DNA from: Mycolicibacterium diernhoferi
Lineage (GTDB): Bacteria > Actinomycetota > Actinomycetes > Mycobacteriales > Mycobacteriaceae
NCBI RefSeq assembly: GCF_019456655.1
Contig: NZ_CP080332.1
Location: forward strand, 5,642,001-5,706,000
Length of the DNA: 64,000 nt
Direction: 5' to 3'
Position 1 is the first letter of the stretch; every line of letters begins with the position of its first letter. The position numbers and the translations under genes were made by a program. The notes beneath the pieces were generated by a model. It saw nothing but the letters and a program-made list of their open reading frames with translations, searched no databases and had not been told where the DNA came from. Positions 18,730 to 27,475 of this stretch are shown in pieces.

Positions 18730-19752
18730 ATGCGCAAGGTCCTCTCTTGGTGGTGGCTCACCGCCCTGTTCACCGCGTTCGCTGCGGTCCTGCTGGTCGC
18801 CCCGGCCACGGCCGCCGCCGATCCCGCGGCACTGGCCGTGGCCGCCGATCAGGTCGAGCCCTCGGTGGTGCGGTTGGACACCGTCGTCGACTACCAACAC
18901 GTGATGGGCACCGGCACCGGCTTCGTGATCGACGGCGCCGGCCAGGTCCTGACCAACCACCACGTCGTGCAGGGCGCCGACGTCATCACCGCGGTGGTGG
19001 GCGGGCGCTCCTTCGACGCCGACATCCTCGGTTACGACCGCGGCCGCGATATCGCGGTGCTCCAGCTGCGCGGGGCGGGTGGGCTGCCGGTGGCGGCGCT
19101 GGGCGACTCCACCCGCATCGCCATCGGAGATCCGGTGATCGCGATCGGCAATGCCCGCGGCAGCAACAGCCCACTGACCAGGGAACCCGGCACCATCACT
19201 GCGCTCGGCCGCACCATCAGCGCCGAAGATGAGCTGACCGGCGCCAAGACACAGATGTCCGGTCTCTTCGAGATCGCCGCGCCGGTGCGGTCCGGCGACT
19301 CCGGTGGACCGGTGATCAACGCCGCCGGGCAGGTCATCGGCGTGACCACCGCGGCGACGATAAATTTCCAGACCGGCCCGGGCGGCGAGGGCTTCGCGAT
19401 CCCCATCAACGAGGCGATGGCCATCGCCGGTCAGATCCGGTCCCGCACGCCGTCGGACACCGTGCACATCGGTCCGCCCACCCTGCTCGGTGTCGGGGTG
19501 AGCAGCGCCGAACAGCACTCGGCCTTCCCCGGTGTCCTCGTGCACGAAGTACTGCGCGGCGGGCCCGCAGAACTGGCCGGCCTGGCCAACGGCGACGTCA
19601 TCCTGACCATCGACGGGACACCGATCGAGTCCGCCGCGGGCCTGACCCAGGTCCTGGATCGGCACTACCCCGGCGACGTCATCGAGCTGACCTGGGTCGA
19701 CCGGGCGGGCCAACACAGGACCGGAAAAACCACGCTGGGCGCGGGCGCGTGA
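18730..19752 (+). CDS. Secreted HtrA/PepA-like trypsin-type serine protease with PDZ domain
   Basis: This 340-residue exported protease has a signal peptide (1-30, with WWW and an APATAAA cleavage region), a chymotrypsin-fold domain with His78 (TNHHVV), Asp107 (GRDIAV) and Ser191 (SGDSGGPV), and a C-terminal PDZ domain (about 250-338). This is the layout of mycobacterial PepA/Mtb32A. No transmembrane anchor remains after cleavage, so it should act outside the membrane. I chose the ATG at 18730 (GGAAGGCGGCGA upstream) because it opens a proper signal peptide; the frame extends to a TTG at 18643 without support. Confidence 0.85.
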   Translation: MRKVLSWWWLTALFTAFAAVLLVAPATAAADPAALAVAADQVEPSVVRLDTVVDYQHVMGTGTGFVIDGAGQVLTNHHVVQGADVITAVVGGRSFDADILGYDRGRDIAVLQLRGAGGLPVAALGDSTRIAIGDPVIAIGNARGSNSPLTREPGTITALGRTISAEDELTGAKTQMSGLFEIAAPVRSGDSGGPVINAAGQVIGVTTAATINFQTGPGGEGFAIPINEAMAIAGQIRSRTPSDTVHIGPPTLLGVGVSSAEQHSAFPGVLVHEVLRGGPAELAGLANGDVILTIDGTPIESAAGLTQVLDRHYPGDVIELTWVDRAGQHRTGKTTLGAGA

Positions 19753-20649
19753 ACACGCCGGAACCGCGACACGCCCGCTGAATCAGGCCGGGCACGCCGT
19801 TCTGCAAGAAATATTTTCGTATTCTACGGCCGCGTCGAATTAGTCCTGCGGGCGTTGCTCACGCAACCGTCGGCGACAAAATGTGACGTATTCGTCAAAT
19901 TCCGCACCCCGTCTTCACGGCGGCCCGCTTCATGTGGCAATGTAGGCAACGGCTGTTGTCATTATCGTGACGATCGGCCGTGAGAACAGTCGCCGACACC
20001 GCACACTCGTTGCAGCATTTCCGTGCGATCGACGGCCCGACCGCACGTCACGCCTATTTTGGCAACCGCGGGCGGCCCGACCCGGCTTGCGGTTCGGCAT
20101 CCGCGATACCCGCGAACGCCCGCCGCGGTGTCCGCGGGGAACTCGATTCATTCTTCAATCCCGCACGGCCATAAGCGCTTTCGTGCGATCCCGGCATCGG
20201 CGACAGTCACCGCGGATCACTCCTCCGGTTTACCGCGCCGCCGCACGCCGACCGCCGGGCCGACCGGTGGCCCGGCCCGCAAACGCACCCGTGATTTCCG
20301 CAGGATCCAGTCCGGCCCGGACCGTCGATCCGGTCCGCAACCACCGGGTGACCCGGGCCGCGACGGCTAATGCCGATGCGGGCACCTGGCAACGCTCACC
20401 GAACCCACCCGGGTTGCCCCCGGCAGGGCGGCCGAGTTTTATTACACCTACGTCAGTTAGTTGCGGGAGCAACGGACCCCCCCGTTGCTGGATGGCCCGG
20501 AAGGCCGCTGACCTGCAGATTGTCCATCCACAGCCGTCCGAGGAAAGCCTTTCCGGCGCCGCGCTTCGGCGTTACATTGACTCCACGAATTGCGGATCGC
20601 AGCTGTGCACGAGCAACAGTCTGTCCCGCGCCCGGCAAGGGGAGACATT
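19753..20649. other. Gene-poor stretch of about 900 bp
   Basis: No reading frame here has credible composition; the long plus-strand frames are Arg/Pro-rich and lack a ribosome site or family match. Several AT-rich islands stand out (about 19808-19830, 19860-19900, 20440-20460), unusual for this chromosome. Two copies of TTCGTGCGATC-like sequence lie about 150 bp apart (near 20028 and 20178). The segment could hold regulatory sequence, a small RNA or a decayed gene; nothing more can be claimed. Confidence 0.5.
20468..20489. repeat. Hairpin, 8-bp perfect stem
   Basis: AGCAACGG (20468-20475) pairs with CCGTTGCT (20482-20489) around ACCCCC. It lies after an AT-rich island in the gene-poor stretch. 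Confidence 0.5.
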
Positions 20650-20913
20650 GTGGTCGAAACCGTCGTAGCGGCTTATCTGATCGGATGGGTGATCAGCGCG
20701 GTGGGCATCTTCGTCGCCAGCAGGAGAGTGGGCGGCCACGACCCGGTGCCGTTTCAGTTCGTCCTCAGCGCCGCCGCCGGCGCACTGTGGCCGCTGTTGA
20801 TTCTGGGCGCCGTCGAGTTCAGCTCGGTGGCCGCGGCATCGAGCGCTGCCGCGCACCTGGATGCCCCGCAACACCGTCTTCTGGCCAGCGCCCCGGTCGT
20901 GCCGCTGCGCTGA
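20650..20913 (+). CDS. Small membrane protein, two predicted helices
   Basis: This is an 87-residue protein with two hydrophobic segments (about residues 4-23 and 38-60) joined by a short polar loop, then an Ala/Ser-rich tail. It starts at GTG with GGGGAGA upstream. An upstream in-frame ATG at 20590 would add 20 unsupported residues. I recognise no family. It converges on polD, whose stop lies 13 bp beyond. Confidence 0.6.
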   Translation: MVETVVAAYLIGWVISAVGIFVASRRVGGHDPVPFQFVLSAAAGALWPLLILGAVEFSSVAAASSAAAHLDAPQHRLLASAPVVPLR

Positions 20914-20926
20914 CCTCCCCGCCCGG

Positions 20927-21979
20927 TCAGCCGTTCTTGACCGGGTTTCCGTCCTCGTCCCAATTCTCGGCGACCTTCTTGCTCGGCTGCACCCGTGGCG
21001 GCTCCCCCGGCATCTTCGGGTAGCTCGGCGGATACGGCATATCTCCCAGGCCACGGTCTTCGTCGGCCTTCACCATGTCGAGCAGGACCTGGATCGACTG
21101 CGCGTCATCATCGATGCCCGCCCAGGGGTCGGGCCGGCCCGCGATGAAGTCCGGCACCGTGGCGATCGTGTAATCGTCGGGGTCGGCAGAACTCAACTCC
21201 GACCACGCCAGCGGTGTCGACACGGTGGCGATCGGCGTCTTGCGCGCCGAGTACGCCGAGGCGAACGTGCGGTCGCGGGCGTTCTGGTTGTAATCGATGA
21301 ACAGCCGCTTGCCGCGTTCCTCCTTCCACCAGGAGGTGGTGACCGCCTCGGGAGCGCGCCGCTCGACCTCACGCGCCAGCGCGATGCCCGCCCGGCGCAC
21401 CGCGATGAAGTCCCAGTCGGTGGCGATACGCAGGAACACGTGCACACCGCGCCCGCCGGAGGTCTTCGGATAGCCCACCAGGCCCAGCTCGTCCAGCAGT
21501 GGTTTGAGGACATCGACGGCCACGGCGGCGGCCTCGGCGAATCCGGTGCCGGGCTGCGGATCCAGGTCGATGCGCAGTTCGTCGGGATGCTCGGTGTCCG
21601 GGCAGCGCACCTGCCACGGGTGCAGCGTCACCGAGCCCATCTGGGCGGCCCACGCGATGGCCGACGGGTGGGTGATCTTGAGCGCGTCGGCGGTGCGTCC
21701 GGACGGGAAGGTCACGGTGCAGGTCTGCAGATAGTCCGGGTGCTTCTGCGGCACGCGCTTCTGATAGATCTCCTCGCCGTCGATGCCGTCCGGGAAGCGC
21801 TGCAGGTGAACCGGTCTGTCCCGCAACAGGTTCACCATCCGGTCGGCAACCGCGAGGTAGTAGTCGAACAGCGCCCCCTTGGTGCCCTGGGCGCCGAGTT
21901 CGGGAAAATACGGTTTGTCGCGGTTGGTCAGCCGCACCAGTACGCCGTCGACGTCGATCTCTTCGGCCTTGCTCGCCAT
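20927..21979 (-). CDS. PolD-type primase-polymerase (LigD polymerase-domain homologue)
   Basis: This 350-residue protein is a stand-alone version of the archaeo-eukaryotic primase-like polymerase domain of LigD. The catalytic aspartates are in RIDLDPQPG (Asp138, Asp140), and SGGRGVHVFL is the family's histidine motif. The relatives MSMEG PolD1 and Rv3730c act in DNA gap-filling repair and insert ribonucleotides readily. The ATG overlaps the last base of the ligase stop (TGATG), so the two proteins are translated together. Confidence 0.85.
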   Translation of the reverse strand: MASKAEEIDVDGVLVRLTNRDKPYFPELGAQGTKGALFDYYLAVADRMVNLLRDRPVHLQRFPDGIDGEEIYQKRVPQKHPDYLQTCTVTFPSGRTADALKITHPSAIAWAAQMGSVTLHPWQVRCPDTEHPDELRIDLDPQPGTGFAEAAAVAVDVLKPLLDELGLVGYPKTSGGRGVHVFLRIATDWDFIAVRRAGIALAREVERRAPEAVTTSWWKEERGKRLFIDYNQNARDRTFASAYSARKTPIATVSTPLAWSELSSADPDDYTIATVPDFIAGRPDPWAGIDDDAQSIQVLLDMVKADEDRGLGDMPYPPSYPKMPGEPPRVQPSKKVAENWDEDGNPVKNG

Positions 21980-23025
21980 CAGTTCTTCTCCAGCACGTCG
22001 GACAGGTCGTAGTTCAGCGGCACGTCCAACTGGGCGAACGTGCAACTGTCCGGATCCCGGTCCGGGCGCCAGCGCAGGAATTTCACCGCATGCCGGAATC
22101 GTTGTGCACCCGGTCCATTCCCTTCCATCTGGTCATAGGCCACCTCGCATACCCGCTCCGGACGCACCGGAATCCAGCGTTTGTCCGCCGCGGAGTTCCA
22201 CCGGCTCGGTTCGCCGTCGCGGACGTCGTCACCGATCCGCAACGGCTCCAGATCGGCCAGCAGCGACAATCGTGCCTTGGCGGTGAAAGATGCCGCGCCG
22301 CCCACCATCTGCAACTCCCCGTCCTCGCGGTACAGGCCGAGCAGGATCGACCCGATGCCCTCCCCACTCTTGTGGACGCGGTACCCGATGGCCACGCAGT
22401 CGGCGTCGCGGTGGTGTTTGACCTTCACCATCTCGCGCTTTCCCGGCAGATAGGGCCCATCCAGGCGCTTGGCGATCACCCCGTCCAGACCGGCCCCCTC
22501 GAACTCCTGCAGCCATTGCGCGCCGAGCGCAGGGTCCTCGGTGGTCCGGGTGACATGACACCAGGACTTCTGGTCGATGCAGTCCAGCAACCCCTGGCGC
22601 CGCGCCCTGAACGGCTCGCCCAGCAGTGACCGGTCACCGACGGCCAGCGCGTCGAAACCGATGAAGTGCGCAGGGGTTTCCGCGGCCAGCCGGTCGATGC
22701 GACTCTGCGCGGGGTGGATCCGCTGGCTCAGCGACTCCCAGTCCAGCCGGGTGCGCCCGTCGAAGTCGCGGGGCACCACGATCTCCCCGTCCAGCACGCA
22801 CCGGTCGGCGAGTTCATCGCGCACCGCCGCGATCACCTCGGGAAAGTACCGGCCCAGATCCTTGCCGCTGCGCGACAGCAGCACCACGTCGTCACCGTCG
22901 CGGAAGACCAGGGCGCGGAAGCCGTCCCATTTGGGTTCGAAGGACCACACCCCCGCCTCGGTCGGCACCTTCGTCTGCGCCTTGGCCAGCATCGGCTCCA
23001 GCGGCGGCCGTACGGGCAGGTCCAC
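21979..23025 (-). CDS. ligC: ATP-dependent DNA ligase, LigC type
   Basis: This 348-residue ligase has the adenylation motif EPKWDGFR with the AMP-accepting Lys32, VLDGEIV (motif III), GLDGVIAKR (motif IV) and VKVKHHRDADC (motif V), then an OB-fold domain. It lacks the nuclease and polymerase parts of LigD. Start GTG at 23025 has AAGGAG 6 nt upstream. Together with polD it forms a two-gene repair unit, like Rv3730c-Rv3731. Confidence 0.9.
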   Translation of the reverse strand: MDLPVRPPLEPMLAKAQTKVPTEAGVWSFEPKWDGFRALVFRDGDDVVLLSRSGKDLGRYFPEVIAAVRDELADRCVLDGEIVVPRDFDGRTRLDWESLSQRIHPAQSRIDRLAAETPAHFIGFDALAVGDRSLLGEPFRARRQGLLDCIDQKSWCHVTRTTEDPALGAQWLQEFEGAGLDGVIAKRLDGPYLPGKREMVKVKHHRDADCVAIGYRVHKSGEGIGSILLGLYREDGELQMVGGAASFTAKARLSLLADLEPLRIGDDVRDGEPSRWNSAADKRWIPVRPERVCEVAYDQMEGNGPGAQRFRHAVKFLRWRPDRDPDSCTFAQLDVPLNYDLSDVLEKN

Positions 23026-23115
23026 GCCTCACTCCTTGGTCGTCGGTCCCCACTTGGACCTCCACATCACCACAAACTCATCGCAGCCACCGGCGATTAC
23101 CCGGCACACGAGTGG

Positions 23116-23145
23116 TTGACACGCCCGAACTGCGTCAATTTGAAT
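23116..23145 (+). promoter_or_regulatory. Consensus-like promoter, leaderless start
   Basis: TTGACA at 23116-23121 and TTGAAT at 23140-23145 are 18 bp apart; 6 nt later is the GTG at 23152. It is the only perfect TTGACA -35 element in this window correctly spaced to a gene start. Confidence 0.6.
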
Positions 23146-23151
23146 GACCGG

Positions 23152-23571
23152 GTGCGACTGATCACACTGAGCGGGATGGCCGGCACACTCGCGCTCTCGG
23201 CGCTCGTCTGCTTTCCGACCGCTGCAGCGGCACAACCCGAGCCGGATGATCGGTACGCGAACTCCGAGTGCTTCTACAGCCTCACTGCGCCGGCGGCAGT
23301 GACGTTGCCGGGTGGTGGACAGGCGGTCTCCACCGAGATCGGGATGACCCACTGCACGGGCCTGGCCCAGTCGGTGCGGACCACGGCATGCGTCGCCCGT
23401 CCCGGCGACAGCGGGTACTGCACCACCAAGAACGGGTATGTGAACAGCGCGGCTCACGCGCCGGGCGCACCCAGCGGGAGCTACACGGCGACCGGCGAAG
23501 GGTGCTACCGCCTGCGCTCGGATCTTGCGCTGGTGTGTGTGCCCGCAGGACCCGTCTCGGCCACGTTCTAG
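23152..23571 (+). CDS. Secreted cysteine-containing protein, unknown function
   Basis: This 139-residue protein has a signal peptide (1-28, hydrophobic core then FPTAAAA) and a mature part with six cysteines (SEC, THC, TAC, GYC, EGC, LVC), suggesting three disulfides. It is rich in Thr, Gly and Ala and has no recognised domain. The GTG start follows a consensus-like promoter by 6 nt. It is divergent from ligC and converges on the mce operon end. Confidence 0.65.
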   Translation: MRLITLSGMAGTLALSALVCFPTAAAAQPEPDDRYANSECFYSLTAPAAVTLPGGGQAVSTEIGMTHCTGLAQSVRTTACVARPGDSGYCTTKNGYVNSAAHAPGAPSGSYTATGEGCYRLRSDLALVCVPAGPVSATF

Positions 23572-23599
23572 TTCCCAATCTCCGCGCCGCAGAACGTGA

Positions 23600-25048
23600 T
23601 CAACTACCCGGCGGCACCAGCATGTCCTCCAGCGTGCGTTCCGCCGGTGCGGTGGCGGTCAGGTCTCCCTGTCTGTGCAGCCGCCCGTCGGGTCCGATAT
23701 AGGTGCCCGTGGCCGGATCGTATGGCGCGACCGCGACCGCGATCGGTGGAGGTGACTGCTGCGCCGGGGCCGGCGGTGGCCGGTGCGGGACGTCCTGACC
23801 GGACAGGGTCGCGTTCGGGTCGCCCTTCCAGCTGAGCCCGTCGTTCAACGGCACGTACTCTTCGTCGCTCTCGCATATCCGGGCCGTCGGGGCCCGTTTG
23901 CCCGGGCGACCGATGCAGGGATAGTTACGCGCGCCGCGGACGTTGAACATCGCGTCCTGCGGGATCCGGCAGTAGAGGTCGTCCTCCGTGCGTTCCGGGG
24001 AGTCCTCGTAGGAAGCGTCGCGCATCTGGCTCGCGGGCAGGAAGCCGGTGGTGCATGGTGGCGGCAGGTTCAGGTTCAGGTTGAAGCTCAGGAACGCGCC
24101 CTTGTAGGCCAGCTTGTTCTCCCGGTTGGCGACACCGGTGCCCTGCTGAATCTGATTACCCATGGGGATCAGCACCAGAAGCTGTTCGATGGCCGGGCTG
24201 TAGGTGACCAGGACCGGAGCGATATCGGCCAGATTCGCCATCACCACCGGCAGCGTGGGGTTCACCCGGTCGAACAGCTGACGCACCTGATCCGCTGCGG
24301 CCGGACCCTTCTGGAGCACACGCGCGACCGCACGGTCCTGCCGGTGTAGCTGCCCGGTGATGTCCGCCAGATTCGACGCCCACGCCTCGATGGAGTCCGC
24401 GGTGCCGGTCTGCGTATCGAGGATCGGCGCCACGTTGTCCACCAGACCGGTGAGATCGCGCAGGTTCGCCTTGGCGTCGATGGCCAGATTGGTCGAGCCC
24501 TTGACGAATCGCGAGATCTCGGGCCCCAGTCCCCCGAAGGCGGTGTAGGACTCGTCGATCAGGGTGCGCAGATTATCGCCGGGGATCGCCCGCAGGCCGG
24601 TGTTGGTGGCGTCGAGCAGGGTGTTGATGTCCGGCGGCACCGAGGTGCGGTCCCGGGGAATCACGTCGCCGTCGGCCAGGGGCGGCGCATCGTCGGACAC
24701 CGGCAGCAGCGCGACGTACTGTTCGCCCACGGCCGATCGGCTGTGCACTTCGGCGTCGACGTCGCTGGAGATCGGCAGGTCCGAGCGGAGCGACAGCACG
24801 GCCTCCACCTCACCGGCGTCCGTCAGGATGACGTTCTCGACGAGGCCGACGGTGGTACCCCGATAGGTGACGTTGGCTCGTTCGTACAGTCCGCCGGCGT
24901 CGGGTAATTCGACGGTGACCCGGTAGTGGCCATACCCGAACAGCAGTGTGGGCAGCCGCATGTAGCCGAATGCCATGTACGCGAAGCTGACTGTGGTCAC
25001 GGCGAGGAGAATCGCGATCTGAATCCAGATCCGTCGCGTCATCCGCAT
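23600..25048 (-). CDS. mceF: MceF, last subunit of the mce operon
   Basis: This 482-residue MlaD/Mce protein has an N-terminal membrane helix (about 7-29), an MCE domain (about 40-120, with GGLYERANVTYRGTTVG) and a long helical region (about 150-330) that builds the periplasmic channel. A Pro-rich C-terminal tail follows. The tail ends LEDMLVPPG, a motif shared with MceD of this operon. Six or more cysteines in 350-420 may form disulfides. The ATG at 25048 lies 1 nt after the mceE stop. Mce proteins form a hexamer carrying lipids or sterols across the envelope. Confidence 0.88.
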   Translation of the reverse strand: MRMTRRIWIQIAILLAVTTVSFAYMAFGYMRLPTLLFGYGHYRVTVELPDAGGLYERANVTYRGTTVGLVENVILTDAGEVEAVLSLRSDLPISSDVDAEVHSRSAVGEQYVALLPVSDDAPPLADGDVIPRDRTSVPPDINTLLDATNTGLRAIPGDNLRTLIDESYTAFGGLGPEISRFVKGSTNLAIDAKANLRDLTGLVDNVAPILDTQTGTADSIEAWASNLADITGQLHRQDRAVARVLQKGPAAADQVRQLFDRVNPTLPVVMANLADIAPVLVTYSPAIEQLLVLIPMGNQIQQGTGVANRENKLAYKGAFLSFNLNLNLPPPCTTGFLPASQMRDASYEDSPERTEDDLYCRIPQDAMFNVRGARNYPCIGRPGKRAPTARICESDEEYVPLNDGLSWKGDPNATLSGQDVPHRPPPAPAQQSPPPIAVAVAPYDPATGTYIGPDGRLHRQGDLTATAPAERTLEDMLVPPGS

Positions 25049-25049
25049 G

Positions 25050-26174
25050 TCAGCGCCCCTGGTCCATCCGGTACGGGTACACCAGCGGATTGCCCGCCGT
25101 GTACGGGCTGGGGAACACCCCGATCGTTCGGCCCCACTGCATTTCGAGCTCGGTGAGGTCACCCTCCCAGCGGGTGCCGGTGAAGATGGCGGCGTCGAGT
25201 CGGCTCAAGGTCAGGTCGATCACGGCGGTCAGGTTGCCGTAGTCACCGCGGACCCAGTTCTCCAGAGTTTCGTTGGGCCAGGGATAGGTGGCGTAGTAGC
25301 TCAGCGACCGGGTCAACGAAGGACCGGCATCCGCGAGTCCCTTCAGCGTGGGGCGCAGCTGCTTGAGCTCCTTCACCAGATTCTCCTTGGTCTGGTTGAC
25401 GGTGTCGGCGGCCAGTGCGCTGAATCTCCCGAACGCGACCAGGGCGTCGGCGAGCTTGTGCCGCTGCTCCGAAAGCACCGACAGGGCATCGGGAATCGTC
25501 TTGAGCGCCCTGTCCAGGGTCGGCTTCTGCGCTGCCACCTGGCCGACCAGATTGTTCAGACTCTCCGAGGCGGAGATGATGTCCTCGGTCTGATCGTCGA
25601 CGTACCTGGTGAACTCGTCGAGTTGGGTGATCAGACTCCGCAGGTCGTCCTCGCGTCCGGCGAACGCCGTGCTCAGCGCCGCGGTGATGTCCTGGATCTG
25701 GCCGATGCCGCCGCCGTTGAGGACCATCGACACCGCCGCCAGCGTCTGTTCGGTTGTGGGATAGGAACTTCCGGAGGATAGCGGGATCACCTCGCCCTGG
25801 CGGAGCCGCCCGTGGGGCGGCACATTGCGCGGCGGCGTCAGCTCGATGTGCTTGGAGCCCAACAGGCTGGTCTGCCCCACCGCGGCAGTGACGTTGGCCG
25901 GCAGGTCCACATCGCCGTTGAGCGACATCGTCACCAGCGCGTGCCAGCCGTCGCGCTCGATCCTGGTCACGTTGCCCACGGTGACATCGCCGACCCGGAC
26001 CCGGGAGTTTCGCTCGATGTTGTCGACGTCGGGAATATGCGCCTGGATCGTGAACGCGTCGGGTCCGCGGCCTTCGGTGCCCGGCAGCGGAAGCGAGTTG
26101 GCGCCCTGCCACTCACATCCTGTGAGGGCCAACACGGCTCCGATCAATGCCGCCGTCACGCACCGCACCGTCAT
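25050..26174 (-). CDS. mceE: MceE lipoprotein subunit
   Basis: This 374-residue lipoprotein has a signal peptide ending in the lipobox LTGC, so Cys20 is the acylation site, typical for the fifth Mce protein. The MCE domain (about 40-115) contains IERNSRVRVGDVTVG. A helical region follows to about 330. The ATG shares one base with the mceD stop (TGATG). The lipid anchor would fix the Mce complex to the membrane from outside. Confidence 0.9.
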   Translation of the reverse strand: MTVRCVTAALIGAVLALTGCEWQGANSLPLPGTEGRGPDAFTIQAHIPDVDNIERNSRVRVGDVTVGNVTRIERDGWHALVTMSLNGDVDLPANVTAAVGQTSLLGSKHIELTPPRNVPPHGRLRQGEVIPLSSGSSYPTTEQTLAAVSMVLNGGGIGQIQDITAALSTAFAGREDDLRSLITQLDEFTRYVDDQTEDIISASESLNNLVGQVAAQKPTLDRALKTIPDALSVLSEQRHKLADALVAFGRFSALAADTVNQTKENLVKELKQLRPTLKGLADAGPSLTRSLSYYATYPWPNETLENWVRGDYGNLTAVIDLTLSRLDAAIFTGTRWEGDLTELEMQWGRTIGVFPSPYTAGNPLVYPYRMDQGR

Positions 26175-27475
26175 CACGGGGCACCTCCCGCCGGTACCAT
26201 CATTCCCTCCAGGCCCTCGGCCGGATTCGTCGACGCGGGGACCTCCGCGGCCGGCGGCGCCGGTACCGGCGCGGGCGCAGCTGCGGGCGTATCTGCGGGT
26301 GGGGGAACGTAGTCCGGACGCAGCCAATCCTCGCTGTAGGTGATCTCGTTGGGGCGCGCGGTGGCTCCGACGAAGGGGTTGAGGCCCAGCGGCGGGAAGT
26401 TCCACTGCCGATTCTTGACGATGGGCGCCAGATACTGCACGCAGAGTTTCGCCGACTGCTCCGCGCCCAGCCGCGACGCGGCCTGGATCGCCCCGCAGAT
26501 GAAGGAGATCGGGTTGGAGAAGTTTGTCAGCGCCAGCGCACCGGTGAGCGCGCCCTGCGCGGGCTCGTAGATGTTCACGAAGTTCTGGAACGCCGTCGGC
26601 GCGATGTGCAGGGTCTCCTTGAGGTCGCCGAGGCTCTGGTTCAGGGCCGTGGTGACGGAACCGAGCCGGTCCGAGGCCGTGCCGACCGCCTCGGTGTTCT
26701 GCGCCAGGAAATCCGTGACATCACCGACCACCGAATCGATATCGGCCACAGCCGATCCGACTTCGTCGGGCGTGTTGCTCAGCAGAGATGTCGCGCCGGC
26801 GAGATTGCGGTTCAGCCCGCGCAGGGTGTCGGTGCTGCTCTGCAACGCCGACACCAGGATGGACACGCTCTTGACGCTGGAGAACAGGTCGGTGCTGTGA
26901 TCACCCAACGCCGAAAAGGCCTGCGACAGCTTGATCAGCGTGTCCCGGATGTTCTCACCCTCACCGCGCAGGTTGTCGGCGGCGGTGGTGACGAACGCGC
27001 CGAGCGTGCTGAATCCGCCGGGCTCGGTCGGTTGAAGTGTCTCGGTCAGCCGCCGCAGCTGCTCACGGAAGTCGTCCCACTCCACCGGGACGGCGGTCCG
27101 CTCCCCGGGGATCACCGTGCCGTCCTGCATGGTCGGGCCTGCTTCATAGGACGGGGTGAGTTGTATCGCCCGCACAGAAACCAGTGACGGCGACATGATC
27201 ACCGCGTTTGCGTCCGCCGGCACCTGATGCGCGCCGTCGAACCAGAAGGTGATCTTCACCTTGTCGGTCTGCGGCTCGATCTTGTCGATCCTGCCCACCG
27301 GAACGCCGAGGATGCGCACCTCGTCACCGACGTAGATGCCGTTGCTGTTGGCGAAGTACCCGATCACGTGCACCCGGTTGACCTGGTCCGAGATCCGCAC
27401 CGCAGCCACGATCCCGGCGATGAGCACCAGGGACAGGATCACCGAAAGACCCGCTCGCATATCCCGTTTCGTCAC
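26174..27475 (-). CDS. mceD: MceD subunit
   Basis: This 433-residue Mce protein has a membrane helix at about 8-27, an MCE domain (about 37-112, with SNGIYVGDEVRILGVPVG), a helical region, and a Pro/Ala-rich tail. The tail ends LEGMMVPAG, nearly the same as the end of MceF. Its start overlaps the mceC stop by 4 nt, so translation is coupled. Confidence 0.88.
   Translation of the reverse strand: MTKRDMRAGLSVILSLVLIAGIVAAVRISDQVNRVHVIGYFANSNGIYVGDEVRILGVPVGRIDKIEPQTDKVKITFWFDGAHQVPADANAVIMSPSLVSVRAIQLTPSYEAGPTMQDGTVIPGERTAVPVEWDDFREQLRRLTETLQPTEPGGFSTLGAFVTTAADNLRGEGENIRDTLIKLSQAFSALGDHSTDLFSSVKSVSILVSALQSSTDTLRGLNRNLAGATSLLSNTPDEVGSAVADIDSVVGDVTDFLAQNTEAVGTASDRLGSVTTALNQSLGDLKETLHIAPTAFQNFVNIYEPAQGALTGALALTNFSNPISFICGAIQAASRLGAEQSAKLCVQYLAPIVKNRQWNFPPLGLNPFVGATARPNEITYSEDWLRPDYVPPPADTPAAAPAPVPAPPAAEVPASTNPAEGLEGMMVPAGGAP

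Noticed and set aside
19967..20668. 233-codon plus-strand frame in the gene-poor stretch
   Set aside because: It is Arg/Pro/Ser-rich without domain-like sequence or ribosome site, and runs into the better supported small membrane protein in another frame.
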